NCBI GenBank assembly: GCA_009886115.1
Contig: VFJJ01000069.1
Span: 1 to 64,000, forward strand
DNA: 64,000 bases
From: Actinomycetota bacterium
GTDB taxonomy: Bacteria; Actinomycetota; Acidimicrobiia; IMCC26256; VFJJ01
Reading direction: 5' to 3'
The notes below the pieces were generated by a model. That model saw nothing but the letters and a program-made list of their open reading frames with translations, was not told the DNA's origin and ran no database searches. A program made the translations under genes and the position numbers. Positions 10,748 through 19,312 of the stretch are shown here, in pieces. Each line of letters begins with the position of its first letter. The stretch's first letter is position 1.

Positions 10748-10975
10748 TCGCGATGGTGTGCTGTCGAGCCCGTGCCGGCACGGAGATGCGCCAGCACTCG
10801 CCGACCCCTCGCATCGCACGGGTGGGCGGGCGGGCGCCTGCGTGAACAGCATCACCGTCAGCTCGACGCGCTCGTCACCCGACGCCTCGGCGACCGAGCC
10901 CAACGAGCGCAGGCGGACGATCCATTTCCGCTGCGCCATGGACCCAGGCTCGCGCGTTCGGCCGACGGGCGCCCG

Positions 10976-11692
10976 TCAGACGCCGGGGTTCCAGACGATC
11001 GAGTCGTCGACGGGCCGGCGGGGCGACGGCGTGAAGTCGCCGCCGGTCGGATAGGCCACGGGGATCAGCGCGGTCTGGTACCACGATTCGGGAATCCCGA
11101 GGATCGCCGCCATCGCCGGCTGGTCGAGCTGGTGCGCGGTCGTGAGCGCCGAGGCCAGACCCCGGCTGCGAACGGCGAGCTGGAAGCTCCACACCGCCGG
11201 GTAGATCGACGCGAACATCCCCGACTCCATGGTTGCCGGCACGTGCGACGGCCCGATCAGCGTGCCGTAGCGGGCCTGGGCCGCCACGATGTCGTAGCAG
11301 GGGATCACGAGGATGGGCACCTCGCCCATGTGCTGGGCGAGGTGGATGATCGAGCTCGAGATGCGGGCGCCCGCCTCGTCGCCCGCGGCCAGCTTCGCCG
11401 CCAGCATGGTGGAGACGACGGGCTCGGTGAGGATGCGGTACTGCTCACCGACCGTCCGCTTGAGCCCGGGATCGTCGATCACGATCCACTTCCACTCCTG
11501 GGCATTGGATGCGTTCGGTGAGTAGGCGGCGAGCCGGATGCACTCGACGATCATCTCCCGGGGCACGGGCCGTTCGAGATCGAGCCGCCGCCGCACCGCC
11601 TTGGTGGTGGTGAGGAGCCGATCGGTCTGAGCCGTGTCGAACGGAACCCCGCTGAGCCCGGCGACCTCGGGCGGGTCGGGCTGCTCGGCCAC
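10976..11692 (-). CDS. Nitroreductase family protein
   Basis: A 238-residue flavin oxidoreductase of the nitroreductase fold. TTKAVRRRLDLERPVP near the N-terminus and SPNASNAQEWKWIVI around residue 60 are the FMN-phosphate and substrate-edge motifs. WSFQLAVRSRGLASALTT near residue 165 is the helix lining the second FMN site, and IPVAYPTG ends the core. The usual activity is NAD(P)H-dependent reduction of nitro, quinone or enone groups. It starts 30 nt after the Moco subunit gene on the same strand and is the last gene of that operon. A reductase processing the hydroxylated ring product is a reasonable but unproven role. Confidence 0.85.
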   Translation of the reverse strand: MAEQPDPPEVAGLSGVPFDTAQTDRLLTTTKAVRRRLDLERPVPREMIVECIRLAAYSPNASNAQEWKWIVIDDPGLKRTVGEQYRILTEPVVSTMLAAKLAAGDEAGARISSSIIHLAQHMGEVPILVIPCYDIVAAQARYGTLIGPSHVPATMESGMFASIYPAVWSFQLAVRSRGLASALTTAHQLDQPAMAAILGIPESWYQTALIPVAYPTGGDFTPSPRRPVDDSIVWNPGV

Positions 11693-11722
11693 GGGGCTAT
11701 CTCCCTCGTACGTGGACCATCG

Positions 11723-14056
11723 TCAGAGCGCGATGTCGTGGGGTCGAACGGGGGTGCGGGGCAGCTCCCGACCGGTGGCGTTGCGGATGGCCGCCACGAC
11801 CGCGGGCGTGGAGGAGATCGTGGGCGACTCGCCAGCGCCCTTGGCCCCGAACGGCGCGCCGGGCTCGGGAACCTCCACCAGCTGAGCCACGTTCACCGGA
11901 GGCATGTCGAGCGCGGTGGGTATCAGGTAGTCGGTGAAGCTGGGGTTGCGGACCTTCCCGGCCGTGAGGAGGATCTCCTCCATCACCGCCAAGCCGATGC
12001 CCTGCGCCGTACCCCCTTCCACCTGACCCAAGAGCTGCAACGGATTCAGGACCTTCCCCACGTCCATCGAGGTGGTGATCTCGACCACCCGTACCAGGCC
12101 CAGCTCGACGTCGACGTCGACGACGGCCCGATGGGCGGCGACGGCGAACGAGACGTGGGCGTTGCCCTGGCCGTTCTCGTCGAGCCGGAACGTAGGCGCA
12201 TGGTGATGCTCCTCGACGGCGGAGAAGGCAACACCGGGTGCGGCGTCGGCCACGTCGAGGTCGATCACGGGCTTCGCCGAGTGGCGGGACACGATGCGGC
12301 GGTCGACGATGTCGAGATCGTCGACCGACACCCCGAACGCTGCTCCCACATGGCTCAGGAGCTTCTGGCGCACCGTTCGACAGGCCAGCTCGATGGCCCC
12401 GCCGCTCATCCAGGTCTGGCGTGACGCCGAGGTGGAGCCGGCCGATCCGATGTGGGTGTCGGCCGGCGCCAAGATCACGTCGTCGACGCCGAGCACCGTG
12501 CGGGCGATCTGCTGAGCCAACGTCACGAATCCCTGACCCACCTCGGCGCAGGCCGACTTCACGGTGGCGACACCGTCGAGCAGGTGGCACGAGGCGGTCG
12601 AGAAGTCGTCGAAGCCCTCCGAGAACATGAGGTTCTTCCAGCCCAGCGCGAAACCCACGCCCCGCTTCACGCCAGCGGCGTCGGCGGTGCGGCCCGCCCC
12701 GCCCGGAAGCGCCATCATCGGCGAATCGACGGGTTCGGCCAGCACGGGCATCGGCGCCTCAGCGCACGATCGGATGACCTCCTCAACCGGCAGGGCGCCC
12801 GTGACGATCTGGCCGGTGATGCAGCTGTCGCCCGTCTGCATCGCGTTGAGCAGTCGCAGCTCGATCGGGTCGATGCCGAGCGTCGTCGCCAGCTTGTCCA
12901 TCTGGGCTTCGTGACCGAAGCAGGTCTGCACCGCTCCGAAACCCCGCATCGCTCCGCAGGGCAGGTTGTTGGTGCGAGCAGCCAAGCCGAGCAGGTCGAC
13001 AGCGGGAACCTTGTAGGGCCCGGTGGAGAAGCACGTGGCGTTGGCCAGCACCGCAGACGACGTGGAGGCGTAGGCCCCGCCGTCGAACACGAAACGCCCT
13101 TCCACCTTGACGATACGGCCATCGCGCGTTGCATGGTGGCGGTACCACATCCGGGCCGGATGGCGGTGGACGTGGCCGAAGAACGACTCCTCGCGGCTGT
13201 AGACCATCTTGACCGGGCGACCGGTCTGCAGCGCGAGCAGGCAGATGTGGATCTGGAGCGAGCAGTCCTCACGAGCGCCGAACGCCCCGCCGACACCGGC
13301 CAGATGCAGTCGCACCTTGGCCTCGGGCAGCGCGAGCGATGCCGCGACCTGAGCCTGGTCGGCATGGAGCCATTGGGTGGAGATCCACAGGTCGATGCCG
13401 CCGTCGTCGTCGGGGACGGCCAGCCCCGATTCGGTGCCCAGCGGCGCCTGGTCCTGCATCCCCACCTCGTAGGTGCCCTCGACGACCACGTCACCGGAGA
13501 CGGACATGTCGCCCCGGCGAATCACCAAGCGACGAAAGAGGTTTCCGTCGGGGTGAATCGGCGGGGTGCCTTCGGCGATGGCGATCTCGGGATCGACCAG
13601 CGGGGTGAGGATCTCGTAGTCGACGACGATGGCCTCCATCGCCCGGCGGGCTGTGTCGGGATGGTCGGCGGCCACCGCAGCGATCGGTTCACCGTGGAAC
13701 CGCACGACATCGTGAGCGAAGACCGGCTGATCGGCGTGCTCGAGCCCGAACATCTTGTTCCCCGGGACGTCGTCGTAGGTGACGACCGCCCGCACCCCGG
13801 GGATCTGCCACGCTCCCGAGAGGTCGATCGAACGGATGCGGGCACTGGGATGCGGCGAGCGCACCGTGGCGCCCCACAGCATTCCCTCGGCCCACAGGTC
13901 AGACGAGAACGCGAACCGCCCCTGCACCTTGGGCGTGCCGTCGGGTCTGCGCACGCTCTCGCCGATGACACCGCGACCGGACGCAGAGACGACCGACGGA
14001 TCGGTGACGATCGAGAGACCCGTGCCACTGTTGACCACCGCGCCCACTCCTGTCAT
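11723..14056 (-). CDS. Molybdenum hydroxylase large subunit (xanthine dehydrogenase family)
   Basis: A 777-residue Moco subunit. The ATG at 14056 is chosen because it gives MTGVGAVVNSG and overlaps the 2Fe-2S subunit stop by 4 nt. GESVRRPDGTPKVQGRFAFSSD opens the first domain, GAMRGFGA is the Moco-contacting loop, and GAKGAGES near the C-terminus carries the catalytic glutamate. The AYxCSFR loop of form I CO dehydrogenase is absent, so this is not a CO dehydrogenase. It should hydroxylate an aldehyde or N-heterocycle with water, passing electrons through the neighbouring 2Fe-2S and FAD subunits. The substrate cannot be read. Operon order is FAD, 2Fe-2S, Moco, nitroreductase. Confidence 0.88.
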   Translation of the reverse strand: MTGVGAVVNSGTGLSIVTDPSVVSASGRGVIGESVRRPDGTPKVQGRFAFSSDLWAEGMLWGATVRSPHPSARIRSIDLSGAWQIPGVRAVVTYDDVPGNKMFGLEHADQPVFAHDVVRFHGEPIAAVAADHPDTARRAMEAIVVDYEILTPLVDPEIAIAEGTPPIHPDGNLFRRLVIRRGDMSVSGDVVVEGTYEVGMQDQAPLGTESGLAVPDDDGGIDLWISTQWLHADQAQVAASLALPEAKVRLHLAGVGGAFGAREDCSLQIHICLLALQTGRPVKMVYSREESFFGHVHRHPARMWYRHHATRDGRIVKVEGRFVFDGGAYASTSSAVLANATCFSTGPYKVPAVDLLGLAARTNNLPCGAMRGFGAVQTCFGHEAQMDKLATTLGIDPIELRLLNAMQTGDSCITGQIVTGALPVEEVIRSCAEAPMPVLAEPVDSPMMALPGGAGRTADAAGVKRGVGFALGWKNLMFSEGFDDFSTASCHLLDGVATVKSACAEVGQGFVTLAQQIARTVLGVDDVILAPADTHIGSAGSTSASRQTWMSGGAIELACRTVRQKLLSHVGAAFGVSVDDLDIVDRRIVSRHSAKPVIDLDVADAAPGVAFSAVEEHHHAPTFRLDENGQGNAHVSFAVAAHRAVVDVDVELGLVRVVEITTSMDVGKVLNPLQLLGQVEGGTAQGIGLAVMEEILLTAGKVRNPSFTDYLIPTALDMPPVNVAQLVEVPEPGAPFGAKGAGESPTISSTPAVVAAIRNATGRELPRTPVRPHDIAL

Positions 14057-14562
14057 CGGGCTTGCCCCCCGACCTGGCGAAGCCGCACGGTCGTCCACAC
14101 CGCTTCCATGATGCGGCCGTATCCCGTGCAGCGACAGAGGTTCCCGGAGATGGCCTCGCGCACCTCGAGGTCGGTTGGAAGGGGCACGCGGTCGAGCAGG
14201 TCGTGCACCGCCATGATCAGGCCCGGGGTGCAGAAGCCGCACTGGACCGCGCCCTCGGTGAGGAACGCCTCCTGCACGTCGGACAAGACCGCATCGGAGC
14301 CGTCGATCGCGCCGGCTATCCCCTCCACGGTCACGATGTCGCGTCCGACCGCCGACGCCGCCAGCACCAGGCACGCGCACACCAGGCTGCCGTCGACGAG
14401 TACCGAGCAGGAACCGCACTCGCCCTGCTCGCAGGCGTTCTTGGCGCCGGGGAGATCGAGCCGCTCCCGGAGCACCCAGAGCAGGCTCTCGCCGAGCCAC
14501 CCGTCGCTCACCTCACGATCGCGCCCGTTCACCCGTAACGTGTAGGCGCAGTACTCACTCAC
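14053..14562 (-). CDS. Molybdenum hydroxylase 2Fe-2S subunit
   Basis: 169 residues from GTG 14562, chosen because GGAGG lies just upstream and the family begins with a beta-strand like YTLRVNGRDREV. Two [2Fe-2S] centres are complete: the plant-type ferredoxin motif CEQGECGSCSV with Cys in LVCAC, and the helical-domain motif CGFCTPG with CRCTGYG. It is of normal length. The protein links the Moco subunit (overlapping by 4 nt) to the FAD subunit upstream. The DNA just upstream is a GAGCGAGC-rich direct repeat read as SERSERG, most likely leader rather than protein. Confidence 0.9.
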   Translation of the reverse strand: MSEYCAYTLRVNGRDREVSDGWLGESLLWVLRERLDLPGAKNACEQGECGSCSVLVDGSLVCACLVLAASAVGRDIVTVEGIAGAIDGSDAVLSDVQEAFLTEGAVQCGFCTPGLIMAVHDLLDRVPLPTDLEVREAISGNLCRCTGYGRIMEAVWTTVRLRQVGGQAR

Positions 14563-14621
14563 GCTCCTCCACTCCTGGCCCTCCGGACCGGGCCGTTCGG
14601 GCCCCCGCTCGCTGCGCTCGC

Positions 14622-15503
14622 TCACGTTCCGACCACCTGGGGGGAGAGCGCTCGCAGCAGCGCTCGGCGGGCACACACGCTGACGGCGTGGCGACGGTAG
14701 ACGGCGGACGAGCGGTGGTCGTCAATGGGACGCGACGCTCCGGCGACCATGCGACCGAACTCCTCGGCGAGCGTCTCGGGATCACCGTCGCTCGAGATCC
14801 CGAGGGGATCGAACGCCAACCGCTCGGCGATCCAGCGCTCGGCCTCGCGAGCTCGCAGCGGGGCGGGTCCCACCGAGCCCAGGCCCACGGCCACCGTCGC
14901 GGCGTCGAGGTCGACCACCAACGCCACCGAAGCAACCGCGATCACCATGGCGTTGCGGGTACCCACCTTGAGGAACTCCTGCGGTCCCCGGCGCACAGGC
15001 AGTCGAGCGCCGAGGATGATCTCGTGGGGCTCACGGGCCGTGCGCTTCACCCCCACGATGAACTCGTCCCAGGGCAGCTCCCGCTGAGCCCCGCCGGCAG
15101 CGCCGAGCACCACCGTCGCGTCGAGCGCCGCCAACACCGGCAGGGTGTCGCCCGCGGGCGAGGCCGTTCCCAGATTGCCTCCGAGGGTGCCGGCGTTGCG
15201 GATCTGCGGACCGCCGACCGTGCGGGCGGCCTGGGCCAGGGCCGGGAAAGACTCCGCCAGCTCACCGATTTCCATCTCGGTGTAGGTGAGCCCCGACCGT
15301 ACCAGGACGCTCCGACCGTCGGCTGAGCGCTCCCAGCCCCGGAGCTCGGGCACCCGATCGAGCGACACCACCGCAGTAGGGCGGCGATGGCCGTAGTTCA
15401 CCTCGACCATGAGATCGGTGCCCCCCATGAGCAGATGGGCATCGGGCTCGGCAGCCAAGGCGGCAAACGCCTCGTCGAGGGATCGGGGAACGGCGACGGT
15501 CAC
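14622..15503 (-). CDS. Molybdenum hydroxylase FAD subunit
   Basis: 293 residues from GTG 15503. FAD-binding motifs are complete: LLMGGTDLMVEVNYG around residue 35 and TVGGPQIRNAGTLGGNLGTASPAGD around residue 105, followed by the CO-dehydrogenase-flavoprotein C-terminal domain. It accepts electrons from the 2Fe-2S subunit and passes them to an external acceptor. It is the first gene of a four-gene operon. The GTG lies only 8 nt after the -10-like TACCAT, so the transcript is probably leaderless; a longer reading frame runs upstream but would pass through the promoter and operator. Confidence 0.9.
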   Translation of the reverse strand: MTVAVPRSLDEAFAALAAEPDAHLLMGGTDLMVEVNYGHRRPTAVVSLDRVPELRGWERSADGRSVLVRSGLTYTEMEIGELAESFPALAQAARTVGGPQIRNAGTLGGNLGTASPAGDTLPVLAALDATVVLGAAGGAQRELPWDEFIVGVKRTAREPHEIILGARLPVRRGPQEFLKVGTRNAMVIAVASVALVVDLDAATVAVGLGSVGPAPLRAREAERWIAERLAFDPLGISSDGDPETLAEEFGRMVAGASRPIDDHRSSAVYRRHAVSVCARRALLRALSPQVVGT

Positions 15504-15511
15504 GGCTGAGG

Positions 15512-15535
15512 ATGGTACTTCAACAGATTGTTGAA
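15512..15535 (-). promoter_or_regulatory. Leaderless promoter and 17-bp palindromic operator, Cox-type operon
   Basis: On the reverse strand TACCAT (15512-15517) is a -10 box 8 nt before the GTG at 15503. Directly upstream, 15519-15535 reads TTCAACAGATTGTTGAA, two perfect 7-bp arms (TTCAACA and TGTTGAA) around a 3-bp centre. A protein bound there would cover the -10/-35 spacer. Related sequences lie at 25480-25496 and 31492-31508. The arm spacing is compatible with a GntR- or TetR-type dimer, which is inference. Confidence 0.65.
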
Positions 15536-15580
15536 CGAGGTGGGATGGTCGGGCGCCGATGATTGTCCGAACGTCGCTTG

Positions 15581-16384
15581 TCAGGCCCGGAGGGTGCTCA
15601 CCGGCTCCCAGTGCATGACCCAGGCCGGGGCCGGTCCCGGGCCGGGGTCGGCGCCGTCGACCGCCCCCGCCGAGCTGCCGAAGATCGTCTGGTAGGGCGG
15701 CAGCGGCGACATCCCCGGCGTCGCCAGGCCGTGCCACGATTCGGCCACCGCAACGGCGTCGCGAACGCTCGGGAACACGGCGAGATGGTGGCCCGCTCCG
15801 CGACCAGCCGGGTCGCTCGTGGCCAACCACCGAGGCCCGCCGCCCAGACGGGTGAGAGCCTGCGAGCCTGCGCCCTGGGCGAAGGCCCCGTACCAGCTGG
15901 CCGCATCGGCGGCCGTCCCGGGATGGCGCCAGTCGTTCTGCACCGTCGTGAGGACGGCCACCGGCTCGCACGGCTGCTCCGGCGTTGGGTGCTCCGCCGT
16001 CGGATGCCCGAGCGTCGGCTGTCCGGGCGCAGGTTGCTCCGACCCGCCGGCATCGAGTCTGGCGGCGAAGAGCATGATGGCGAAGCGGACCGAGGCGATG
16101 TCGCCGACCCGTCCGGCTTCGCGCAGCGCCTGGGCGCGAGGCCCGATGTAACCCCACGCCTCGGCCTCCGAGGCGAAGCGCCCCTCCCACAGGGCCAGGA
16201 ACGGCGCGGCACGATGCCCGGGGCCCACGGCGCGGAAGCGATGGACGGCCGTGAACGATCCGTTGGCGATGGCGTCGGGACCGTGCACCGTGTCGTACCA
16301 CTCGTGGAACTCGTCCTCGCGGCCCTCCGGCGGATCGCCCAGAGCCACGAACAACGTCGAAGGGCACTGCGGATCGAAGCGCAC
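15581..16384 (-). CDS. EthD/dimeric alpha-beta barrel-like protein, two repeats
   Basis: 267 residues from GTG 16384 (weak GGGA upstream; other in-frame starts lie within the preceding gene). Residues 5-120 look like a ferredoxin-like dimeric barrel: STLFVALGDPPEGREDEFHEWYDTVHG, with the W-Y-D-x-V-H-G segment typical of EthD-like proteins, then FLALWEGRF. After a Pro/Thr/Glu-rich linker (about 130-155) a second similar half begins EPVAVLTTVQ. Such proteins occur in ring-degradation and ether-degradation clusters as accessory or small catalytic proteins. It follows the SnoaL-like gene with 35 nt between them. No catalytic function can be assigned. Confidence 0.6.
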   Translation of the reverse strand: MRFDPQCPSTLFVALGDPPEGREDEFHEWYDTVHGPDAIANGSFTAVHRFRAVGPGHRAAPFLALWEGRFASEAEAWGYIGPRAQALREAGRVGDIASVRFAIMLFAARLDAGGSEQPAPGQPTLGHPTAEHPTPEQPCEPVAVLTTVQNDWRHPGTAADAASWYGAFAQGAGSQALTRLGGGPRWLATSDPAGRGAGHHLAVFPSVRDAVAVAESWHGLATPGMSPLPPYQTIFGSSAGAVDGADPGPGPAPAWVMHWEPVSTLRA

Positions 16385-16419
16385 GGGCGTCCCTGCGGGT
16401 CGGGTCGGGTCGAGCCGGG

Positions 16420-16869
16420 TCACTCCCGGTCGAGCGGGTTGTCGCGGAGGTGCTGGGTGAGGTTGCCCACGAGATCGCCGAAGATCAAGCGGTGCTTGAA
16501 CCGCCACCGGCCGTCGACCTTCTCGAAGGTGTCGTGATAGCGGCCGGCGATGACGATCTGGAGCGGCAGCTCGGGCGTGGCCTGGTACACGGTGAAGTAC
16601 GACCGGGTGCGGGCCTCGTCGGCTCCGTCGTCGTGCTCGAGGATCGTGTTGGTGGTGACGTGCTTGGTGCGCAGCGTTCCGTCGTCGTACACCTTGTCGT
16701 GCTTGGTCTTGAGCGCGTAGACCTCGTCGAAGCCGACGTGCGAGTCGCCGTTGTGCACGGCGTAGGTGGAGTGGCGGAACAGCTCGGCGACCCCGACGAA
16801 ATCGGCCGCGTCCTGGAGCTCGCAGTAGCGGTGGAGCAGGTTGAGGATCGCTCGTTCGTCAGAAGCCAC
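16420..16869 (-). CDS. SnoaL/NTF2-like nuclear transport factor 2 family protein
   Basis: 149 residues from GTG 16869 with AGGA upstream. The cone-shaped NTF2 fold is recognisable: ERAILNLLHRYCELQDAADFVGVAELF, then HVTTNTILEHDDG, a FTVYQATPELPLQIVIAGRYHDTFEKVDGRWRFKHR strand and the final motif IFGDLVG. Members include ketosteroid isomerases, dehydratases and ring-hydroxylating dioxygenase small-subunit relatives. It is the first gene of a two-gene reverse unit with the EthD-like protein and is divergent from the SDR at 17068. The role is unknown, probably catabolic. Confidence 0.7.
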   Translation of the reverse strand: MASDERAILNLLHRYCELQDAADFVGVAELFRHSTYAVHNGDSHVGFDEVYALKTKHDKVYDDGTLRTKHVTTNTILEHDDGADEARTRSYFTVYQATPELPLQIVIAGRYHDTFEKVDGRWRFKHRLIFGDLVGNLTQHLRDNPLDRE

Positions 16870-16935
16870 GGATCCATCCTGGTGAGAGTTCGAGCGACGC
16901 CGGGGGCTCGCAGGTCGCTCGCGACGGTTCGAGGC

Positions 16936-17071
16936 TAGCGTTGGCGCCGATGCCGGCACAGGAGAGCAGCCGATGAGCGAGCCGCAGGCGAGCGAATCAG
17001 AAGGCACAGCGCTGTCGACGCCACGCAGTGGCGGTGGGGTCACGGGCGCATCCCGAAGGGTGCGACCATGA
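16936..17071 (+). promoter_or_regulatory. Leader of the 17-24 kb cluster with two nested small frames
   Basis: TAGCGT at 16936-16941 is a possible -10 box, 8 nt before an ATG at 16950. That ATG opens an 8-codon frame (MPAQESSR) whose stop overlaps the start of a 32-codon frame at 16973-17071 (ATGA). The stop of the second frame overlaps the SDR ATG at 17068 (ATGA). The chain of overlaps would couple translation into the SDR. The peptides look like nothing known, and the second begins in a GAGCGAGC-type repeat, so they may not be real proteins. Confidence 0.3.
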
Positions 17072-17919
17072 GCGAGAAGGTCGCCTTCGTGACGGGAGCC
17101 AGCCGAGGCATCGGCAAGGCGATCGCCGTCGAGTTGGCGCACGCGGGCTACGACGTGGCCATCACGGCCCGCACCGTGCACGAGGGTGAGAGCCGCGAGC
17201 ACAGCTCCACACTCAAGCGCTCCGACACCACACCGCTGCCCGGCTCGCTCGACTCGACGGCTCAGCAGATCGAGGCCACGGGACGGCGGTGCCTCACGGT
17301 CCCGGCCGACCTGCTCGACCACCCGTCGCTCGTGAGCGCGGCCGACCGGGTGCTGGCCGAGCTGGGCCGGGTCGACGTGCTCGTGAACAACGGGCGCTAC
17401 ATAGGCCCCGGGCACATGGACCTCATCCTCGACACGCCCATCCGCATCTTGCGCGACCACCTCGAGGCCAACGCCCTGGCGCCGGTGGTGCTGGTGAAGG
17501 CCTTGGTGCCGCAGATGGTCGAACGAGGCAACGGCACAGTCATCAACATCACCTCGGGTGTGGCCTATGGCGATCCGCCGGCCCCGGCAGGCCAGGGCGG
17601 ATGGGGTCTGGGGTACGCGTTCAGCAAGGGTGCGCTGCACCGCATCGCCGGCGTGCTCGCGGTCGAGCTGCGCGACCGGGGGATCAAGGCGTTCAACGTG
17701 CAACCCGGTTTCATCGCCACCGAGCGCATCGCCCAGGACATGGCGGCGTTCGGTTTCGACGCCTCGACCGGAGCCCCGCCGGCGGTCATCGCCAAGGTCT
17801 GCCGGTGGCTGCTCGAATCGCCCGACGCCGCGCTGCGCAACGGCCAGAACATCGAGGCCCAGGACGTGTGCAGCGCCCTGGGCTTGTTGCCGGGCTGGTC
17901 GCTCGCACCAGCAGGCTGA
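17068..17919 (+). CDS. SDR family oxidoreductase
   Basis: A 283-residue short-chain dehydrogenase. TGASRGIG at residues 9-16 binds the nucleotide; TART after beta-2 favours NADP. An insertion near residues 40-60 (HEGESREHSSTLKRSDTTPLPGS) is typical of a long SDR subgroup. VNNG, a Ser in ITSGVA and the Tyr-x3-Lys pair (YAFSK) complete the active site. It is the first gene of a forward cluster with two amidohydrolases, a D-aminoacylase-like enzyme and an alcohol dehydrogenase. The substrate is probably an intermediate of the same route, but unknown. Confidence 0.88.
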   Translation: MSEKVAFVTGASRGIGKAIAVELAHAGYDVAITARTVHEGESREHSSTLKRSDTTPLPGSLDSTAQQIEATGRRCLTVPADLLDHPSLVSAADRVLAELGRVDVLVNNGRYIGPGHMDLILDTPIRILRDHLEANALAPVVLVKALVPQMVERGNGTVINITSGVAYGDPPAPAGQGGWGLGYAFSKGALHRIAGVLAVELRDRGIKAFNVQPGFIATERIAQDMAAFGFDASTGAPPAVIAKVCRWLLESPDAALRNGQNIEAQDVCSALGLLPGWSLAPAG

Positions 17920-18030
17920 GCCACTGAACGCACGAGCATTGGCCGCAGCACCAACGACGGCGGCAGCATCCACGCAAACGGCATCCACGCAAGCGGCATC
18001 GACGGCGCCGATCGATCGGCAGGAGGGTTC

Positions 18031-19299
18031 GTGGCCGGGATCAAGCTCGATGAGATGGAGAACCGGCCCGGCTTCATGCGCTCGAAGAAGCCCGAGACCG
18101 TCACGCTGTTGCCCGACCCGCCCCGGGCCCGTCGCCATGTGCCGATCATCTCGACCGACGACCACCTCGTGGAGCCGCCCGACATGTTCGAGGGACGGCT
18201 TCCGTCGCGCTTCGCTGCGCTGTCTCCCCGAGTCGTCGACAACCCGGGCCCGGCCGGCGGCCAAGCCTGGCTGTACGACGGCCGCCTCAATCCCCAGATC
18301 GGCCTGGCCGCCGTGGCCGGACGGCCCATCGAGGAATGCTCCTATGAGCCGGTGCGCTTCGACGAGATGCGCAGGGGCTCGTGGGACGTGCACGCACGAA
18401 TCGCCGACATGGACCTCGACGGCGTGTACGCGTCGGTGAACTTCCCCTCGGCCATGGCCGGGTTCTGCGGGCACCGGCTGCAGCTCGGCGTCAGCGATAC
18501 CGAGCTGGCCCTGGCCGTCACCCGGGCCGCCAACGACTGGCATCTCGAGTCGTGGGCCGGGGCGTATCCCGAGCGGCTCATCCCGTGCCAGATCCCGTGG
18601 CTGCTCGATCCCGAGGTGGCCGCCGCCGAGGTGCGCCGCAACGCCGCCCGGGGGTTCAAGGCCGTGTCGTTCAGCGAGAACCCCGAGCCGCTCGGGCTCC
18701 CGTCGATCCACACCGGCCACTGGGACCCGTTCCTTCGAGCCTGTGAGGAGACCGAGACCGTGGTGTGCCTGCACGTCGGCTCGTCGGGCTCCACCCCGAC
18801 CACGTCGAGCGACGCGCCGGGCGACTGCATCGGTGTGCTGTTCTTCGGGTTCGCCATGTTCGCCACGGTCGACTGGCTCTACTCGAAGATCCCGGTGCGC
18901 TTCCCGAACATCAAGATCTGCCTGGCCGAAGGCGGGATCGGCTGGGTTGCCGGGCTGCTCGACCGTCTCGACCACATCGGCAAGTACCAGGCGATCTACG
19001 GCACGTGGGAGGGCATCGACCTCACCCCCCGCGAGGTCGTGGCGCGCAACTTCACCTTCTGCTCGTTGGAGGACGGCTCGGCGTTCGACGTGCTCGACCA
19101 CATCGGCGTCGACACTGTGACCGTCGAGACCGACTATCCCCACCTCGACGGCACCTGGCCCGATTCTCAGGAGATCCTGTGGCGCCAGATCGGCCATCTG
19201 CCACCGGCCACCATCGCCAAGGTCGCATGGCAGAACGCTTCGGAGCTGTTCCGTCACCCCGTGCCCGCCTCGGTGATCACCGATCCCGAGTCGTGGTGA
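18031..19299 (+). CDS. Amidohydrolase family protein, first of a similar pair
   Basis: 422 residues from GTG 18031, with AGGAGGG at ideal spacing fixing the start. Motifs of the amidohydrolase-2/ACMSD-like family are present: STDDHLVEPPDMFEGR (DDH in place of HxH) near residue 45, VCLHVGSSG in mid-barrel, LAEGGIGWVAGLLDR, and VTVETDYPHLDGTWP with the conserved Asp. Enzymes of this type use one metal ion for hydrolysis or nonoxidative decarboxylation of ring-derived acids. The gene at 22170 encodes the same length and domain order with long identical stretches (HARIADMDL, GIGWVAGLLDRLDH), so the two are duplicates. The substrate is unknown. Confidence 0.8.
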   Translation: MAGIKLDEMENRPGFMRSKKPETVTLLPDPPRARRHVPIISTDDHLVEPPDMFEGRLPSRFAALSPRVVDNPGPAGGQAWLYDGRLNPQIGLAAVAGRPIEECSYEPVRFDEMRRGSWDVHARIADMDLDGVYASVNFPSAMAGFCGHRLQLGVSDTELALAVTRAANDWHLESWAGAYPERLIPCQIPWLLDPEVAAAEVRRNAARGFKAVSFSENPEPLGLPSIHTGHWDPFLRACEETETVVCLHVGSSGSTPTTSSDAPGDCIGVLFFGFAMFATVDWLYSKIPVRFPNIKICLAEGGIGWVAGLLDRLDHIGKYQAIYGTWEGIDLTPREVVARNFTFCSLEDGSAFDVLDHIGVDTVTVETDYPHLDGTWPDSQEILWRQIGHLPPATIAKVAWQNASELFRHPVPASVITDPESW

Positions 19300-19312
19300 G
19301 GGCAGTCGCCGA

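Noticed and set aside
9731-10939. Reverse frame starting MAQRKWIVRLRSLGS in the spacer after the chaperone gene
   Set aside because: The first 35 residues look plausible but the remainder is low-quality antisense of the chaperone gene, with no ribosome site and no homology recognised.
14598-14632. GAGCGAGC-rich direct repeat, also near 16974
   Set aside because: A common low-complexity motif near gene starts in actinobacteria; two imperfect copies do not justify a mobile element.
11723-15503. Form I CO dehydrogenase operon
   Set aside because: Subunit order and sizes fit, but the AYxCSFR active-site loop is missing; GAMRGFG indicates another molybdenum hydroxylase.
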